Assembly (NCBI RefSeq): GCF_958979055.1
Contig: NC_084890.1
Span: 25,175,616 to 25,239,615, forward strand
Direction of reading: 5' to 3'
DNA: 64,000 nt
Source: Alnus glutinosa
Taxonomy: Eukaryota > Streptophyta > Magnoliopsida > Fagales > Betulaceae
Part shown: piece after piece, positions 23,524-35,277 of the stretch
How positions within the stretch are numbered: the stretch's first letter is position 1
Layout: every line of letters begins with the position of its first letter
Notes under the pieces: generated by a model
What the model saw: only the letters and a program-made list of their open reading frames with translations
What the model was told of the DNA's origin: nothing
The model's database searches: none
Translations under genes and position numbers: made by a program

Positions 23524-23903
23524 GATCGAGTCAGACGGGTCGTGTCAACCTAGCATGACCCGTTAGCTAATAGGGTCAATTGTGTCATGTCGGGTTACCC
23601 AGCTCATAAACGTGTAGTGTTTAGGTTTAGAGTGCCAACCTGTTTAGCTAATTGTGTCGGTTTCGGGTTGACCCTAACAAATTGACGAGTCAACTAGGTT
23701 GACTTGAACCCAACACGCCAATCTGTTTTGCCACCCCTAATGAGTATGTGGATAACTTGTGGGAGAGAGAACTGAAGATGTAGAAGCACGATCAAACACC
23801 TTAGGCTGCTTAGCGATAGGAGTTTTCTCTTTAGGTTTTAGCTTATGTGTCATCATTTTTAAGTTATGCCTAACTATCATCGCGTTTAGTGTGGTGTGTA
23901 TGG
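21485..23903. other. Gene-free AT-rich stretch with degraded repeats
   Basis: No coding region recognised. It contains a hairpin at 22062-22228 related to the MITE at 28454-28635 (shared 'ttaaaatcaccattg' core), a larger imperfect inverted repeat at about 22235-22650, a (TA)n run near 23491-23518, and at 23520-23740 a segment ending 'ttgccacccctaa' that resembles an hAT-type terminus. Confidence 0.5.
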
Positions 23904-24680
23904 ATTAGGATCTTCTCAAATTATTTGTCTAAATTTGAGAGAATTCAGGAAGGTGATTGTGAGAGACTTCTTATGGGACCCACCTGACTAAATAAAAATA
24001 AAACTGTTAACGTAGCGGAAGATTAAGGTAACTAATCAAATAGTAGCGTCTTTGATTGTGCAAGGAGAAGCGTCTTCCTCTTCTACCCAAAAAGATTAAA
24101 ACAAGCCGGCAGGCTAAAAAAAAAGATAAAACTCCATAGAATATTTGAGAGAAAAGTCTCTAATTTGATAATAATTAAATTGATTCAGTTTTATATAATA
24201 AACAAGCCTATTTATAGAAGATAAATACTTGTAGAAAAAGTAAACCTAATTCTAGTAGTAATAGTAAACTTATTCCTAGTAGCAATAGTAAACATAGTCC
24301 TAATAGTAATAGTAAATCTAATCCCAGTAAGAAAAAAATAATAATAAAGCAAATCTAGTCTTAGTACGTAAATGAAATAAAGTCTTAATTATAAATAAGA
24401 AAATAAAATAAAATCTTGACTTGACGGTCAAGTTTTTCATTTTATACTTCCATTGTCTAAGAACATGTAAATTTATAATCAAACTGTGTTGCTCCAATAT
24501 TATTTTTGACATACTTTTCTATTTTCATTTTCACCGAAAATATTAGTAATTAAATTTCGTTCTACATCAATTGTCCAAACATTTATTCTGTCAGGTGGGT
24601 CCCATAAGTAGTCTCTCATATACATGCCCAAATTCTTTCAAATTCAAGTAAATAATTTAAGATAATCTTAATCCGACTTG
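23904..24680. mobile_element. Inverted-repeat arms split by an LTR-like insertion
   Basis: The arms, about 85 bp each, are imperfect inverted copies; their innermost 14 bp (GGGACCCACCTGAC at 23975-23988 and its complement at 24590-24603) are perfect. Between them is ~600 bp of AT-rich sequence with four 24-bp direct repeats (24241-24336, unit type taaacctaattctagtagta...). Probably a DNA element whose loop received a retroelement LTR, though the inner part could simply be the element's own core. Confidence 0.5.
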
Positions 24681-24855
24681 CATATAATGTGAGTTAACTA
24701 ATTGAATTGTTTGAACACGTATTTAATTTTTATTCGACATGACGTAATTTGATGGCCATGCACCCCTCATCATCGTTAAAAAGTTAACTAAAAGGGTACG
24801 AAGTGAGTCATTTGATAACATTGTAAGTCATAGGGAGTGGTTTGATAAATTTTAA

Positions 24856-25783
24856 GGATTAAATACATTTTTGTCCCATGTGGTTTAAAAACTTTACTTT
24901 TTGCCCACTGTGATTCATTTCATATTGTAGATAGTACTTTGTTTATGGCTAAAGAATAAATATGGTACTTCTGTTCAACTTTCATCTAAAAATTGACGAA
25001 AGTCTCACGTCAACACCTTAAAAAGTTGTCACGTGTCCTATGCTCCATTAAAAATAAAATAAAAACAATTAAACAATTAAACAATTAAAAACATTAAGAA
25101 ATTTGTTTGAAAAGAAATAAAATAAAATAGAGGGGTGGCTCGAGCCACCATTTTGGACAAAATGGGGTGTCTGAAACCACCCCCAAGAGCCTTGAGGGTG
25201 TCTCGGCCACCCTCGTTTGGCTTGGGGGTAGGTTTGGCCGCCCCAGATCGGCCGGTCTTGGGGCGAGCGAACAACCCCCATAGGCGGCAATGAGGGTTGT
25301 TCGGCCAGACGGTCACCTCAAGAGCCAAACCCTAAGACAAATTTTTTTCTTTCTTTCTTTTTTTGGGGTGACGAACTGGTTTGGGGTAGCCAAACCACCC
25401 CCAGGCCAAATGAGGATGGCCGAGCTACCCCCACTTTGCTCTTTCAGCCACCCCCAAGGGAAATATGGGTGGTTCGGCCCCCTCCAGATCGGCCATGGGG
25501 GTTACTCGAGCTACCCTTCTTTATTTATTTATTTTTTTTAATTTATAAAGTTTTAAAGTTTTGTTTAAAAAAAAACATTTATTATTTTTAATTAGACATA
25601 GGTACACATGCCAATTTTTTTAAGGCCAGTAATGTGGACTTCCGTGAATTTTTGGACAGAAATTGAATGGATATACCATCTCCGTCTTTAACCATAAACA
25701 AGGTACCATCTACGATACAAAAAGAATCATAGGAAGCAAAAAATAAAATATTTAAACCACAAGGAATCAGATGTATTTAACCC
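24856..25783. mobile_element. Fold-back MULE-like element with GC-rich core
   Basis: A 928-bp element with ends GGATTAAATAC / GTATTTAACCC and long inverted arms (e.g. 'tagtactttgtttatggct' against 'agccat...aaggtaccatct'). Perfect 9-bp target duplication AAATTTTAA (24847-24855, 25784-25792). The core at 25130-25510 is a dense array of ggtggc/gccacc half-palindromes. The apparent ORFs across it are low-complexity artefacts. An AT-rich relative of its left arm lies near 23145-23320. Confidence 0.8.
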
Positions 25784-25792
25784 AAATTTTAA

Positions 25793-26519
25793 ACATTAAA
25801 GAGCGATTTGATGAAAGATGAAACCTCATTATCACTGAACATTTTGTTCCCTTATTACTCAAATGTTAAAGAATGATTTATTATTCATAAAGTTCAATAT
25901 TTCTTACTGATCGGCTCAGCATTACATGTAGTTTTAATTACACTTACTGAATTCCAACTCATCCCTCAACTTTTCCCAACTTTCGGACAGTAACAGAGTT
26001 AGAGTAAAAAATCAGGCGTTAGAAGACTTGAGAACTTAAAAGAGAATTGGAAGGTCGACGATTTTCCGCCGATTTTCCGCCGATGCTTGCTGATTTTTTT
26101 ATTTTTTTATTTTTTTCTGTATTTTCTTTTGTATTTATGTAATTGTTGGTAGTTTTGGATTTTGTCTTGTGTATTTACTTGGTTTGATCCAGTTGACAGT
26201 TGTTGAGACTTTTGCTCCGGACATTGTATTAGTGTCTCCCTCTTCTTCAGTTCATGTTTTGGATATTGACAGTGTATTTCCTGCTTCAACTTATTATATT
26301 CTGTGGAGACTGTCCATACAATAGGTTTTTTCTGTCCGAACAAGAACTCCAGAGAGTGGCCTTTTGACAAGCTCGTCCAGATAGGCAACACCGCAACAGG
26401 GTCCGTTCGGGCAGGAGTTCCAAGAAGCAAACTTTTTGGTGCATGTCCGGACATTGTTTCTTATCCCCCTTTTCTGTGTAAGTAGTATGGAAAGTCGAGA
26501 TCATTTTTTTTCTTTTTTC
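25793..26519. other. Unassigned sequence
   Basis: No recognisable gene. ORFs on both strands across 26100-26500 overlap one another and match nothing I know. It may be the degraded 5' part of the LINE fragment that follows. Confidence 0.4.
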
Positions 26520-26957
26520 AGTGTGGTTTCTTATCTACCTTCCTCTTGGTAGGATGTGATTGGGCTGGGATGTAGAAGTTGGAAGTTGGAAGTCGAAGTC
26601 CATGGTTGATGTGCTGAGCAGATTAGTCTTGAGTTCTACTGTCTATAATATGTGGCGTGCTAGAAAGGAGTTTAAGAATAAAAGTCAACCAAAAACAAAG
26701 AAACAGGTTTTAAAGGTGATTATTTGGGAGGTCCATTCCAGAATTTTAGGAAAGGGGGATTCAAAAGGTCTAGGGAGAACTTCAATCTTTGTCAAAACTG
26801 GAATCTCAATGTTAATGTACTGATGTAATTTTCAGTTTCTGTTTTGGAGTTTTGTGTTTCTGTACAGGGTTTTCTTGTGTCCCTATCTCTAGTCTAAGTT
26901 GTATTTAATTTGGTTTAGTTTGAATGAAATTGATTTATTTATTTATTAAAAAAAAAA
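26520..26957 (+). mobile_element. LINE 3'-end fragment
   Basis: The segment encoding VLSSTVYNMWRARKEFKNKSQPKTKKQ (in pieces, 26560-26823) is clearly homologous to the terminal part of the intron-13 LINE ([26 protein letters not shown]). It ends in a poly(A) run at 26947-26957. Truncated and non-functional. It abuts copy 1 of the segmental duplication and replaces TRIM sequence still present at the same place in copy 2. Confidence 0.7.
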
Positions 26958-27333
26958 AAATCACATGTTGGGCCTCACTTGTTGGTGAGTTAACAGAACG
27001 TGCTCAAACAATCTTAAGCCAAAGTTTTAGAGAAAATGTTAGAGAAATTGAGACAAAAAAAAAAAAAAAAAAAAACAAAACAAAAGGAAACACATTGAAT
27101 TAACATGAGTGCACACATAAAGCACAAAAGGCTAAAACTTGATTGAACAAGCTAGATACAAACCGCTAAAGGGTTGATTCATATAGGCAGTACAAATACA
27201 AAAAGATAATACAACAGCACAAAGATCTTTGTGTCTCTGTAACAACACACAGATAACTTTATGTTGCAAACCAAACATAACTTCCAGCAAACATGTTTAA
27301 CATCGGATCTTGTCCACCAATCCCTTCAACTAT

Positions 27334-27876
27334 TCAAGCCCCAGTGGCAGTACAGATTGGAGTTCCAGAAGCACGATAAATGGTGCAGCCCTTTGGAGCA
27401 TAGCAGCAATTGCAAGGCGGATTGAGTTGCTTACTGCCCGAAGATGGGCAGGTCATATACCCTGCATAGTCCATGCATACATTAGGGCATACTATTGCCC
27501 TCACAGTTGCTGGATTCACGCTTAGTAGAATTGCACCTGAGAAAATAAGTTTGTAAGTTCACGTGACGCTTATGATCATGTCGGCCACTAAATGATAAAA
27601 TTTGATTATGACTGACATGAGAGAGCCGCGCGTGTAACATTTTGTTAGAATTTTTTGCATGCAAAAGTTTGCACTTAGTGGAATGAGATACATCTTGTCA
27701 TTGTTATGTCATCTATGGACACTAGATTATCAAACAAAAAAAATCAACAGAGAAAAAAGTACAAGCTAAACTAACAAAAGAGAAGATAAATCAAGATATC
27801 AGAAATTGAATAGGAGCAGAAGCTTACTACACAAAATGAGAAGATATATTGCACCAACTTTGTTGCTTGCAGCCAT
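27334..27876 (-). CDS. Potato-type-II proteinase inhibitor, secreted, 83 aa
   Basis: Inhibits serine proteases (trypsin/chymotrypsin type) and is usually an anti-herbivore, wound-induced protein. Two exons, 27828-27876 and 27334-27536, joined at a phase-1 GT-AG intron. Residues 1-30 form a signal peptide (hydrophobic run AIYLLILCSAILLSV). The mature part holds one PI-II repeat with all eight cysteines in family spacing (C-x3-C, TCPSSGSK, PPCNCC, PKGCTIY, CTATGA end). The usual family gene carries two or more repeats, so this is a single-domain form. It has a TATA box ~40 bp upstream and a paralogue at 40.9-41.5 kb. The inhibitory target is inference. Confidence 0.88.
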
Positions 27877-27912
27877 ATTTCCTCTATCTATTTTGAGATG
27901 TTACCGTTGCAT

Positions 27913-27922
27913 AATATTTATA
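27913..27922 (-). promoter_or_regulatory. TATA box of inhibitor copy 1
   Basis: TATAAATATT on the minus strand lies about 40 bp before the ATG. The same box sits at the same distance in copy 2. Confidence 0.65.
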
Positions 27923-28453
27923 GTACTCCTTGGAAGAAGAATTAAAAAATAAAAACTAAAAAAGTTGATATATTCAACTCTTAGCAGTTGCAACATCAAG
28001 TATATATGAAATATTCATCATATACATGATTTGCATGCACCAAAGTCAACTTTGCAAGAAGCATTTGAAAGGTAATTAATTATGGCTTCCTTCAACATTT
28101 TAGAAGCCAACAATGGCGGAATATAATCAAGTTCTTCATTTGCTCAAATGATAATAATCTCTGACTTAAAAACAGATGCTATTTTTCATTGAAATTGGAA
28201 TATTGGAGTATTCTATTTGATATATATAATACTCGTTAGTTAATTAGTCTATTTATGTGATTAAGAATAATAATTTTCAAACACCTGATCACTTTTCTGT
28301 TCCTTTTGCTTCTCTAAGATTCTTGTTAATATGCTTTATTTGTCTTATTATATTTTCCTCATCCGTTTTTTATTTTGTATTTATTTTTCTATTCTATCTA
28401 GACTCTTCAAGATTGATTGATTGATTGAATGGTTTTATATATAACGCATTAAC

Positions 28454-28635
28454 GAGTAATGCTACACATCATCCTCTTGTCCTCATTTTGTCACCCCAAA
28501 ATTGATGTGGCTCTTAAAATTACCATTGGATTTATGATAGATTACAATTGGATTTTGATCCAATGGCGATTTTAAGAGCCACATCAATTTTGGGGTGACA
28601 AAAGGAGGACAAGGGGATGATGTGTAGCATTACTC
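28454..28635. mobile_element. Hairpin MITE, GAGTAATGCTACAC ends
   Basis: A 182-bp near-perfect hairpin with arms of ~80 bp: GAGTAATGCTACACATCATCC inverted at the far end, continuing through 'gtcaccccaaaattgatgtg'. Flanked by CGCATTAAC / CGGATTAAC. The matching site in copy 2 of the duplication (near 42040) lacks it, so it inserted after the duplication. Confidence 0.85.
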
Positions 28636-28985
28636 CGGATTAACGCATACTTTTTCAAAAAGGTTTCTATTCTATCTTACGCTAGTTTAACAAAAGCTGA
28701 AAGGAAGAAAAGGGTGTAATACAGAAGGAGAAAAAAAAAGAAAGAAAGAAAGAAAGAAAGAGCCTTTTGGGTTGTTCTTCCTAACATTGTAATTGAAAAT
28801 GGTGATTTTTTTTGGGTAGATTGTCTCTATTTCACTTGAAATTGATATATTTATAATTAATATTTTATTTTGTTGCATCTAATCTAGTACATGGTTCCAA
28901 TCTAGTACATGGTTCCGTACTTCCATATCTTTTAAATATGGTGTTACGCGTCATTTAAAATTTTAAATAATGTGATAATATATAT

Positions 28986-29139
28986 GAGTAATGCTATATA
29001 TATATACTATATTTTAATTTAACTATCTTACAATGCTTATGTGGCAGTCCCAATAATTAACTCTTGATTTTTCTTTTATTAAGGACTGATCCAAGGATTG
29101 GTTGGGACTGCAACGTCAGTATTGTGGGATAAAAATATA
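28986..29139. mobile_element. Degraded inverted-repeat element
   Basis: Inverted arms centre on 'gcagtcccaa' / 'ttgggactgc' with outer 'ctatatttt'. It begins with GAGTAATGCTATA, like its neighbours, but the far end is less clear. Confidence 0.45.
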
Positions 29140-29325
29140 GAGTAATGCTATTTAGTCCTCGATTGTTATATGACTGCAATACAATTGATATGACGTGATA
29201 GTGAAAATCACCCCTTAATATTTTTGGTTTTGTTTTTATAAGTGCTGATCCAATGGCTTAATTTTCAATGATATATTATCAAATTACATGACAGTCATAT
29301 AACAGTCTATTAAATAGCATTACTC
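29140..29325. mobile_element. MITE, GAGTAATGCTATTTA ends
   Basis: Starts GAGTAATGCTATTTA and ends TAAATAGCATTACTC, its inverted complement. The arms continue through 'gttatatgactg' / 'cagtcatataac'. Same terminal signature as the hairpin at 28454, so probably the same superfamily. Confidence 0.75.
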
Positions 29326-29488
29326 AAAAAATATAATTTCTAGCATTACTTTATAAATATACCATTAGATCAATATAAAATCTAATACAAGAAAGGAAAA
29401 TAATTTTGCAACAAACAACCACTACAAAATCTGCCCCCTTAATGATACGGAGGTTTTGTTAGCTATACACTAATACGCATGTAACAAA

Positions 29489-29764
29489 GGCCCCGTTTGA
29501 AAACCCCCTTACTCTCCCCCCTCTCTTTGTTTTTTTTTTTTTAACGATTAAAAATTAAAATTGATGTGATATAAAGTTAAAATAATTTATATGGAAAAGT
29601 GAAGAAAAATTTGTATTGTAGTGAGTTTTTTATTTAAAAAGTAATAAGAAAGTGTTGATGTGATATAAAAAGTGAAAAAAGTTAAGAATATTTTGAAGTT
29701 GATGTTTTTTTGGGAGAAGTGAAAGAAAGGGGAGGTGAGGGGGAAGTGGTTTTCAAACGGGGCC
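29489..29764. mobile_element. MITE with GGCCCCGTTTGAAAAC ends
   Basis: Perfect outer inverted repeat GGCCCCGTTTGAAAAC / GTTTTCAAACGGGGCC around an AT-rich, non-coding interior. This end type is widespread in plant hAT-like MITEs. Confidence 0.7.
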
Positions 29765-31026
29765 AAAGTCTTAAAAGGCATGTGATTCATGTGAAGAAAG
29801 CCTTCCCAAGACAAGCAGCTAAAGTTAGGCTTATACAAGCCGTTACAATTAACCATAGTTAGTTCTAGCCGTTAACCGCAACTATCTAATGCGATTATTG
29901 AATTTTAATAATCACAACCGCTCTACTTATACCGTTATTATAACCCATAATCGGCAATTGAGAACCACTTTTTATATATGACCATTGGGGCCTATTCATG
30001 GTATTTTGGTCATGACAAGCCTAGCACCATCAGGATCCCAAACAACCCAAAACTCTGTTCCCATCCAATCTCTCGTGTCTCTTCTCGAATATGATGAAAC
30101 CTATTTTGATATTTTCATTTTATGGAAAACCTACATAAAACGGCATCATTTTGATTTTTTTTTTTTTTAATTTTGATTTTTTATATTAACTAATATTATA
30201 TAAGGGTAGTAAAAATAAAATTTTTCTAAAATGCATATATATAGGTTAGGGTACTCATATGTTACAGATTACCTATAATTAGATTTCGATAAAATATGCT
30301 AACCTCTACTCTATGAGAATTAATTGTCCATATATGTTTTATGGGTCACTTATATTTTTTTATATATTAAATATATGTAGATTAAAGTTTTAACACAAAT
30401 TCAAAACAAAATTTGTATATTAAAGTTTAGTAAAATAGAATTCAGGTCAAACCAAGTCGATCCGTTTAGACACGATTAATGAATTGGTTAATTTTGGATC
30501 AACTCGCTTAATCCACAAGTAACCCGCATAAATCTATAAATAAATGGATCAATGAGATTCACATGAGAAATAATTTTTATTATTTTTAGATATTCCACTC
30601 AAAATGTTTTATTATAAATCAAGTTAAATGAGCTGGTGGGGATATAATCAAGGTAATTATATCTATTTTGAGCAATGCATTAATCTTTATTATTGTGAAG
30701 AAGAAATGAATTTGAAGTGGAGGAGATTACCTGTATTTAGATTGTGAAGAAATGAATGAGCCCAACTTCCTTTCATCATTCTTATAGTCCAGAATCCAGA
30801 TATAACTAAGCTGCATGCTTCAACAACTAGGGTTTCTTGTTTTTACTTGCATAAATCTCCTATGGTGTTCTAAAATCTCTACAAAACAGTAACAATACAA
30901 TCATCCTTATCATTATTCAGAAATAAATCATCATCTGAACTGCACAATAAATATTCATCGTTTTCTTCCACGAAAATTTTCACAGGAAGAACATATTTCC
31001 CCCCACGAAAATAATAACAAGAAAGA
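29765..31026. other. Gene-free interval before the F-box gene
   Basis: AT-rich intergenic DNA with no coding region seen. From about 30540 it belongs to the duplicated block and contains the 3' flank of the F-box gene. Confidence 0.45.
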
Positions 31027-34000
31027 TCACTCGAGTACTAAATTAACTGTAGATGGCACCTCCGGACCCAGAATTTTGAGAATTCGCTCTAGCTCGATTT
31101 TAGTTTTGGATATCTCCATAACACAGCATTCACCGTCGCCTAAATAAGGTGTTATTTCTAGAACAATTCTCATCTTCTCAAGCACAATAGCATTTTTTAG
31201 CAGAAGTACGGCAAGGTCAAATTCAATTGGAGAAGCATAAAAACCACGTAGCTCCACTTTCTTGAGACGCTGATGTTGACAATATTCTTTAAGAGGTATC
31301 TTTTTGTGCTCTCTGTAATCTGCTCCTTCTATTATCTTTAGGCGCTTTATCCGTTCTTCCTCACTGCAGGGAAGATGGAGCTAAAAACAAGAAAGAACAA
31401 AACAAAAATCGTTGATTTTTAAGCAAGGTATTAATTATTTTGAATGACATGTCACAATCAGAAGGATATTTCCAAGATAGTCAAAACATGAGTACATGTT
31501 GTCTCATATATATAACAATATGAGAGTTAATCACAAAAAAAAAAAAAAAAAAAAAAAGTCGTCCACAAATCATTACAATCAGAAGCATCAAGCTGCAAAC
31601 CTAAAAAGCAAATAGTCAAATATATCATGTTTTGAATTCAAGACAAAAAATTGTACATTAAAACCAAGTGAGACTGATTTCCAAAGGCTAATAATCACTA
31701 ATGGCATAGAGCATAAGCCTCTCACATAATATCTTTTCAACTCTTAGATAACAATAACATCACTAACAACTCTTTCTGTTCACTTGTCAAAATCTCTTGC
31801 CTAGAAGAAACTAGTGAATGTGAATATATAAAGTATAGAAACCATCCTATATATACTTTCACTCCAAATTCTTGTTAATATCATACAAAACAATAGGTGG
31901 ATAACTACATTCTGAAAAAATTTACTCAAAGCAAGTAGTAAACCAGGTTCTTTTTTAACCTAAATTTTGTCAAACAATAGTTAAATTACTGGCAATCATT
32001 TCCACTCTCCAATCCCGAATCTTTCCAAAAAAATTGAATGCAAAATGCATTTGAAATTATAACATAAAAATATCTCGGTGACAAATCCTTCCTGGCGTCG
32101 TAGAAACAATAGGTGATATTTGCGTTTAAAAAGAAAATCTTTCAAACAATGGTGTAAAGAAAAGTGTAATAAATATCTTTTTGATAAGTATTTTTTTTTT
32201 TTTTGATAAGTTTAAATTTAAAAGGAATACTTCCATTAATCAGGTCACAAAACACCCAATATTTATCCAAGTCTAAAGACTGCTCCAACTAATATTTTGT
32301 TTGAAAACATAAAATGGAGCTTATGGCTTAAAAAGGGGTAAACAATCATACAAATCTTAGTTTAATAACGTATCAAAAGCAAAAAAATAAAAATAAAGAG
32401 ATTGTACAAAGTTCCAGGGAACAAAAGGCCCGGTGCAGGTCAACAATAAAATAAAAATGTGCTTGATATAGAAGATAACTTACATCCATCTCAAGTTCAA
32501 CCAATGATGGAGCCGCCTCCAAAAAAGCAGAGGTCAGGTCCAGCAAGATTTTTCTAAATCGTACACCTAATAGCTTCAATTGCTTGAGTCTAGTAAATGT
32601 GGTTAAGGGCTTAGGTATTAAATCAACCTGAAATACAATGGAAAGAAATGATTAACTAAAGACATGATGTTAAAAAATGATGACAAAAAGTTCAACTAAA
32701 ATTTTTGCTGTGGCAATACCTGGACAAATGGAGTGGACACTAATAAAGTTTCAACTAGAGGAAAGTCTTTTGCAAGTGTGCTAAGGACATATGTTATTTG
32801 AGTTCTAGGATCAGGCTGCAAAGTTCTACGATCAGACTGCAAAGTTCTACGATTAGACTGCAAAGTCACACATAGTCTAACAGGTTCTGCACTGTTCTTT
32901 AACAAGACCTGCCCAAACATCTTTGCGTCATACTCAATTGATGCAATACCTATGGCATCATGAATTTCAACTCTTTCTAAAGGCTCGCAACGAAATATCC
33001 TCAAGTGCCTCAGCCTGAGAAACCGACATCCACTAGATAATTTTAAACGAAATGGACAACGGCATTCGCTTATACTAAACCATTCTAAAGATGGGCAACT
33101 AGACAAAATGTTATCCACATCCTCTTGATTTAAACTTGTCTTTTTCAATGTGAGGGATGAAAGGGAGTTCAAGCCATTGTAATTTTCTGGAATACTCAGG
33201 CTGCAAAAATTCAAAGACAAATGTTTTATCTTTGGCCGTTTCCCTGCTTGAGCAAATAGCCAATATGGAAATTTATAGAGCTCATGATACAAGTCTGACA
33301 AATGATCGTCTAACAGGTTGATGTCAAGCTTTTGAACTTGCATATCAATTGCAAATTGAATCCATCGATCAACGTCGCAACCATGATCACTACCCAACGG
33401 ATACTCAACCTTGACGGAATCTACGTTTTTGCCGACATAGAGTTCTAGAATATGATTGGCCCATCTAACAAATCTTCCCTTTTGCTTCTGTTTCCACAGA
33501 GTAGGCTGCCTTTTGAAATGGTCCAAGTATAAAAAATGTCCAAGCATGTTTTTGGCATCTAGGTCAAGATTAGAAGAGGTCCTCCAAATGTATCTCCATC
33601 TTTTTGAAAGGATACTAGTAGTGGCAGCCTCCCTCAATGAGTTTAATGATATTATAGAAGAAAGAATATCCACCGGCAATCTACCAGTCAGATCAGCCTC
33701 TGGGGCATTGTCAATCTGTGTGCACACAAAATAACATAAACAAGATTCCAAAGTAAAGGTACGTCTTTGTTATTAATAAAGCCAAAAAAAAAAAAAAACA
33801 AAACAAAACAATTTAGAGTGTTTAATATAATGTGGATTGCATAGAAATATATCAAAAACTTAAACTTACACCAAGCAACGTCTTGGCCTGAGATTGTGGC
33901 CACTTAAGTTTGGATTTTTGGTTTGTTGGCAACCGGTCCTCCATTATCTTGTCAATCTGATAATGAAGAGCAATGAAGCTCTCGATTAGCTGACATTATT

Positions 34001-34262
34001 ATTATAGAGAAAGGTCTCACCTTTCATGAAATTGTTCCATAAAATTTAGTAAAATTGCATAATTATAAAAAGCTATGGCGACTTGGAATTCGAATTTCCC
34101 ATGTTTCAAGTTTTCAATATCTGTCTCTATAAGAAACAAACAGGTGCAGCATATAAAATAATAGATAGATACCTCTGGCACAGAAAATCCAAAACAAAAC
34201 TTGGGGATGCAATTATTGGGGCCCTCAGGCCGTATTTCCTCCCGTTCCCGCTTCATGATCAT
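31027..34262 (-). CDS. F-box/LRR-repeat protein with FBD-like C-terminus, 556 aa model
   Basis: Expected substrate-receptor subunit of an SCF ubiquitin ligase. Exons: 34173-34262, 33870-33956, 32720-33715, 32484-32627, 31027-31380; all GT-AG, phase 0, no stops. The F-box is at residues ~73-112 (GRLPVDILSSIISL...TSILSKRWRYIWR). Leucine-rich repeats follow (IKHLSLNFCSLSI, CPSLEWFSISEC, RLRHLRIFRCE), then LVELEMD and an FBD-type end (ERIKRLKIIEG ... LKKVELRGFY ... EKMRIVLEI). Exon 3 carries three 7-residue repeats (TLQSNRR, TLQSDRR, TLQPDPR). The first exon (MIMKRERE start) is the least certain; an internal ATG (33944) gives 522 aa. A dead paralogue lies at 50.0-52.3 kb. Targets unknown. Confidence 0.85.
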
Positions 34263-35277
34263 CCACTGCTCTCTGGCTAAAAACTTTAGGGTTCAGTCAA
34301 TGTTACTCCAAAGGGCAAAAAAGATAAGATTCAGTCCGTAACACTGAATGCAGAGCCAAAAGCAGCCAACTTTATCACTAAAATCTAATACTATGAATCA
34401 AGGACTCTAATGCAGAAGGATGAATCACCAAAAAATCATTAAAAAAAGAAAAGAAAAAGATGATGAATAACCAAATATGAAAGTTGGGAATTTGGCTTAC
34501 TGCAAACAACAGACAAGAAGATAGAATACAGGTCATACCTGGAGCCGAAGGCCTTCCTAGAGCTATGGATTTCCTGTTGTGGTATCAAGCCCACAAAACT
34601 TTGAATCTTTCTGATTTCTTTGTTGATCTGGGCCTCACACCGTTGCAGAGAAAGAAAGAAAAGAAAAAAAGCTTCACCTTCGATGATCTGCCGAGAGACA
34701 GCAGAAGTATAGAGAGAGAGACGGCAAGTCGGCAAGGATAAATAGACATGTACTACCCCTCGTCTTGTGTGGTTTTTTTTTTTTTTTTCGATGAACGGTT
34801 TTTAAGATGTGTCCGTTTCTATACCAAACAGGACACAAATTAAAATATATTTAGGGGAATATATATATATATATATATAAAATCAGCCATCTTAAAATAG
34901 TTTATTGGATTTTCAAGTGTATTAATATAACTTATTAAATTATTAAAGTGTGTCAAAGAGGCAACTTTAATCCAAATATTCCTATAATACCGTTATTTTC
35001 TTAAAAATTAAAATAAAACATTAATAAAAAAAACTATATTTTTAAAAAATAAATAAAGAAATTTTAAAAAACTATTAATTTAAAACTAAAATTTTAAAAA
35101 TTTTAATTAAAAAAAAAAAAAAAAGGAAGAAAATAGGTGCCAGAAGGAATGGCACAATATAATGTTTTAAAAATTAAAAAAGAAGAAGAAAATGGGTGGC
35201 CGGCAAAAAAGAAGAAAATGCTCCCCACCTTTGGTTTACTTGAAACATGGGTGACAAGTAGAAGACAACTCAATTAT

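Larger units (their letters stand above)
26958..34005. repeat. Segmental duplication, copy 1 (inhibitor + F-box)
   Basis: The left edge 'cacatgttgggcctcact' and the following inhibitor gene match 40537-42060. The F-box portion (about 30540-34005) matches about 49550-52325. Both blocks keep the same order and orientation, so one tandem duplication explains both pairs. Copy 1 is the compact version; its interior differs from copy 2 by MITE insertions. Confidence 0.75.

Noticed and set aside
24241..24336. Four regular 24-bp repeats considered as a CRISPR-like array
   Set aside because: Contiguous direct repeats without unique spacers in a plant nuclear context; a minisatellite.
27310..27525. 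Plus-strand ORF over the inhibitor gene (also at 40851-41069)
   Set aside because: Exact antisense of the cysteine-rich PI-II exon, which has splice sites, a signal peptide and a family match.
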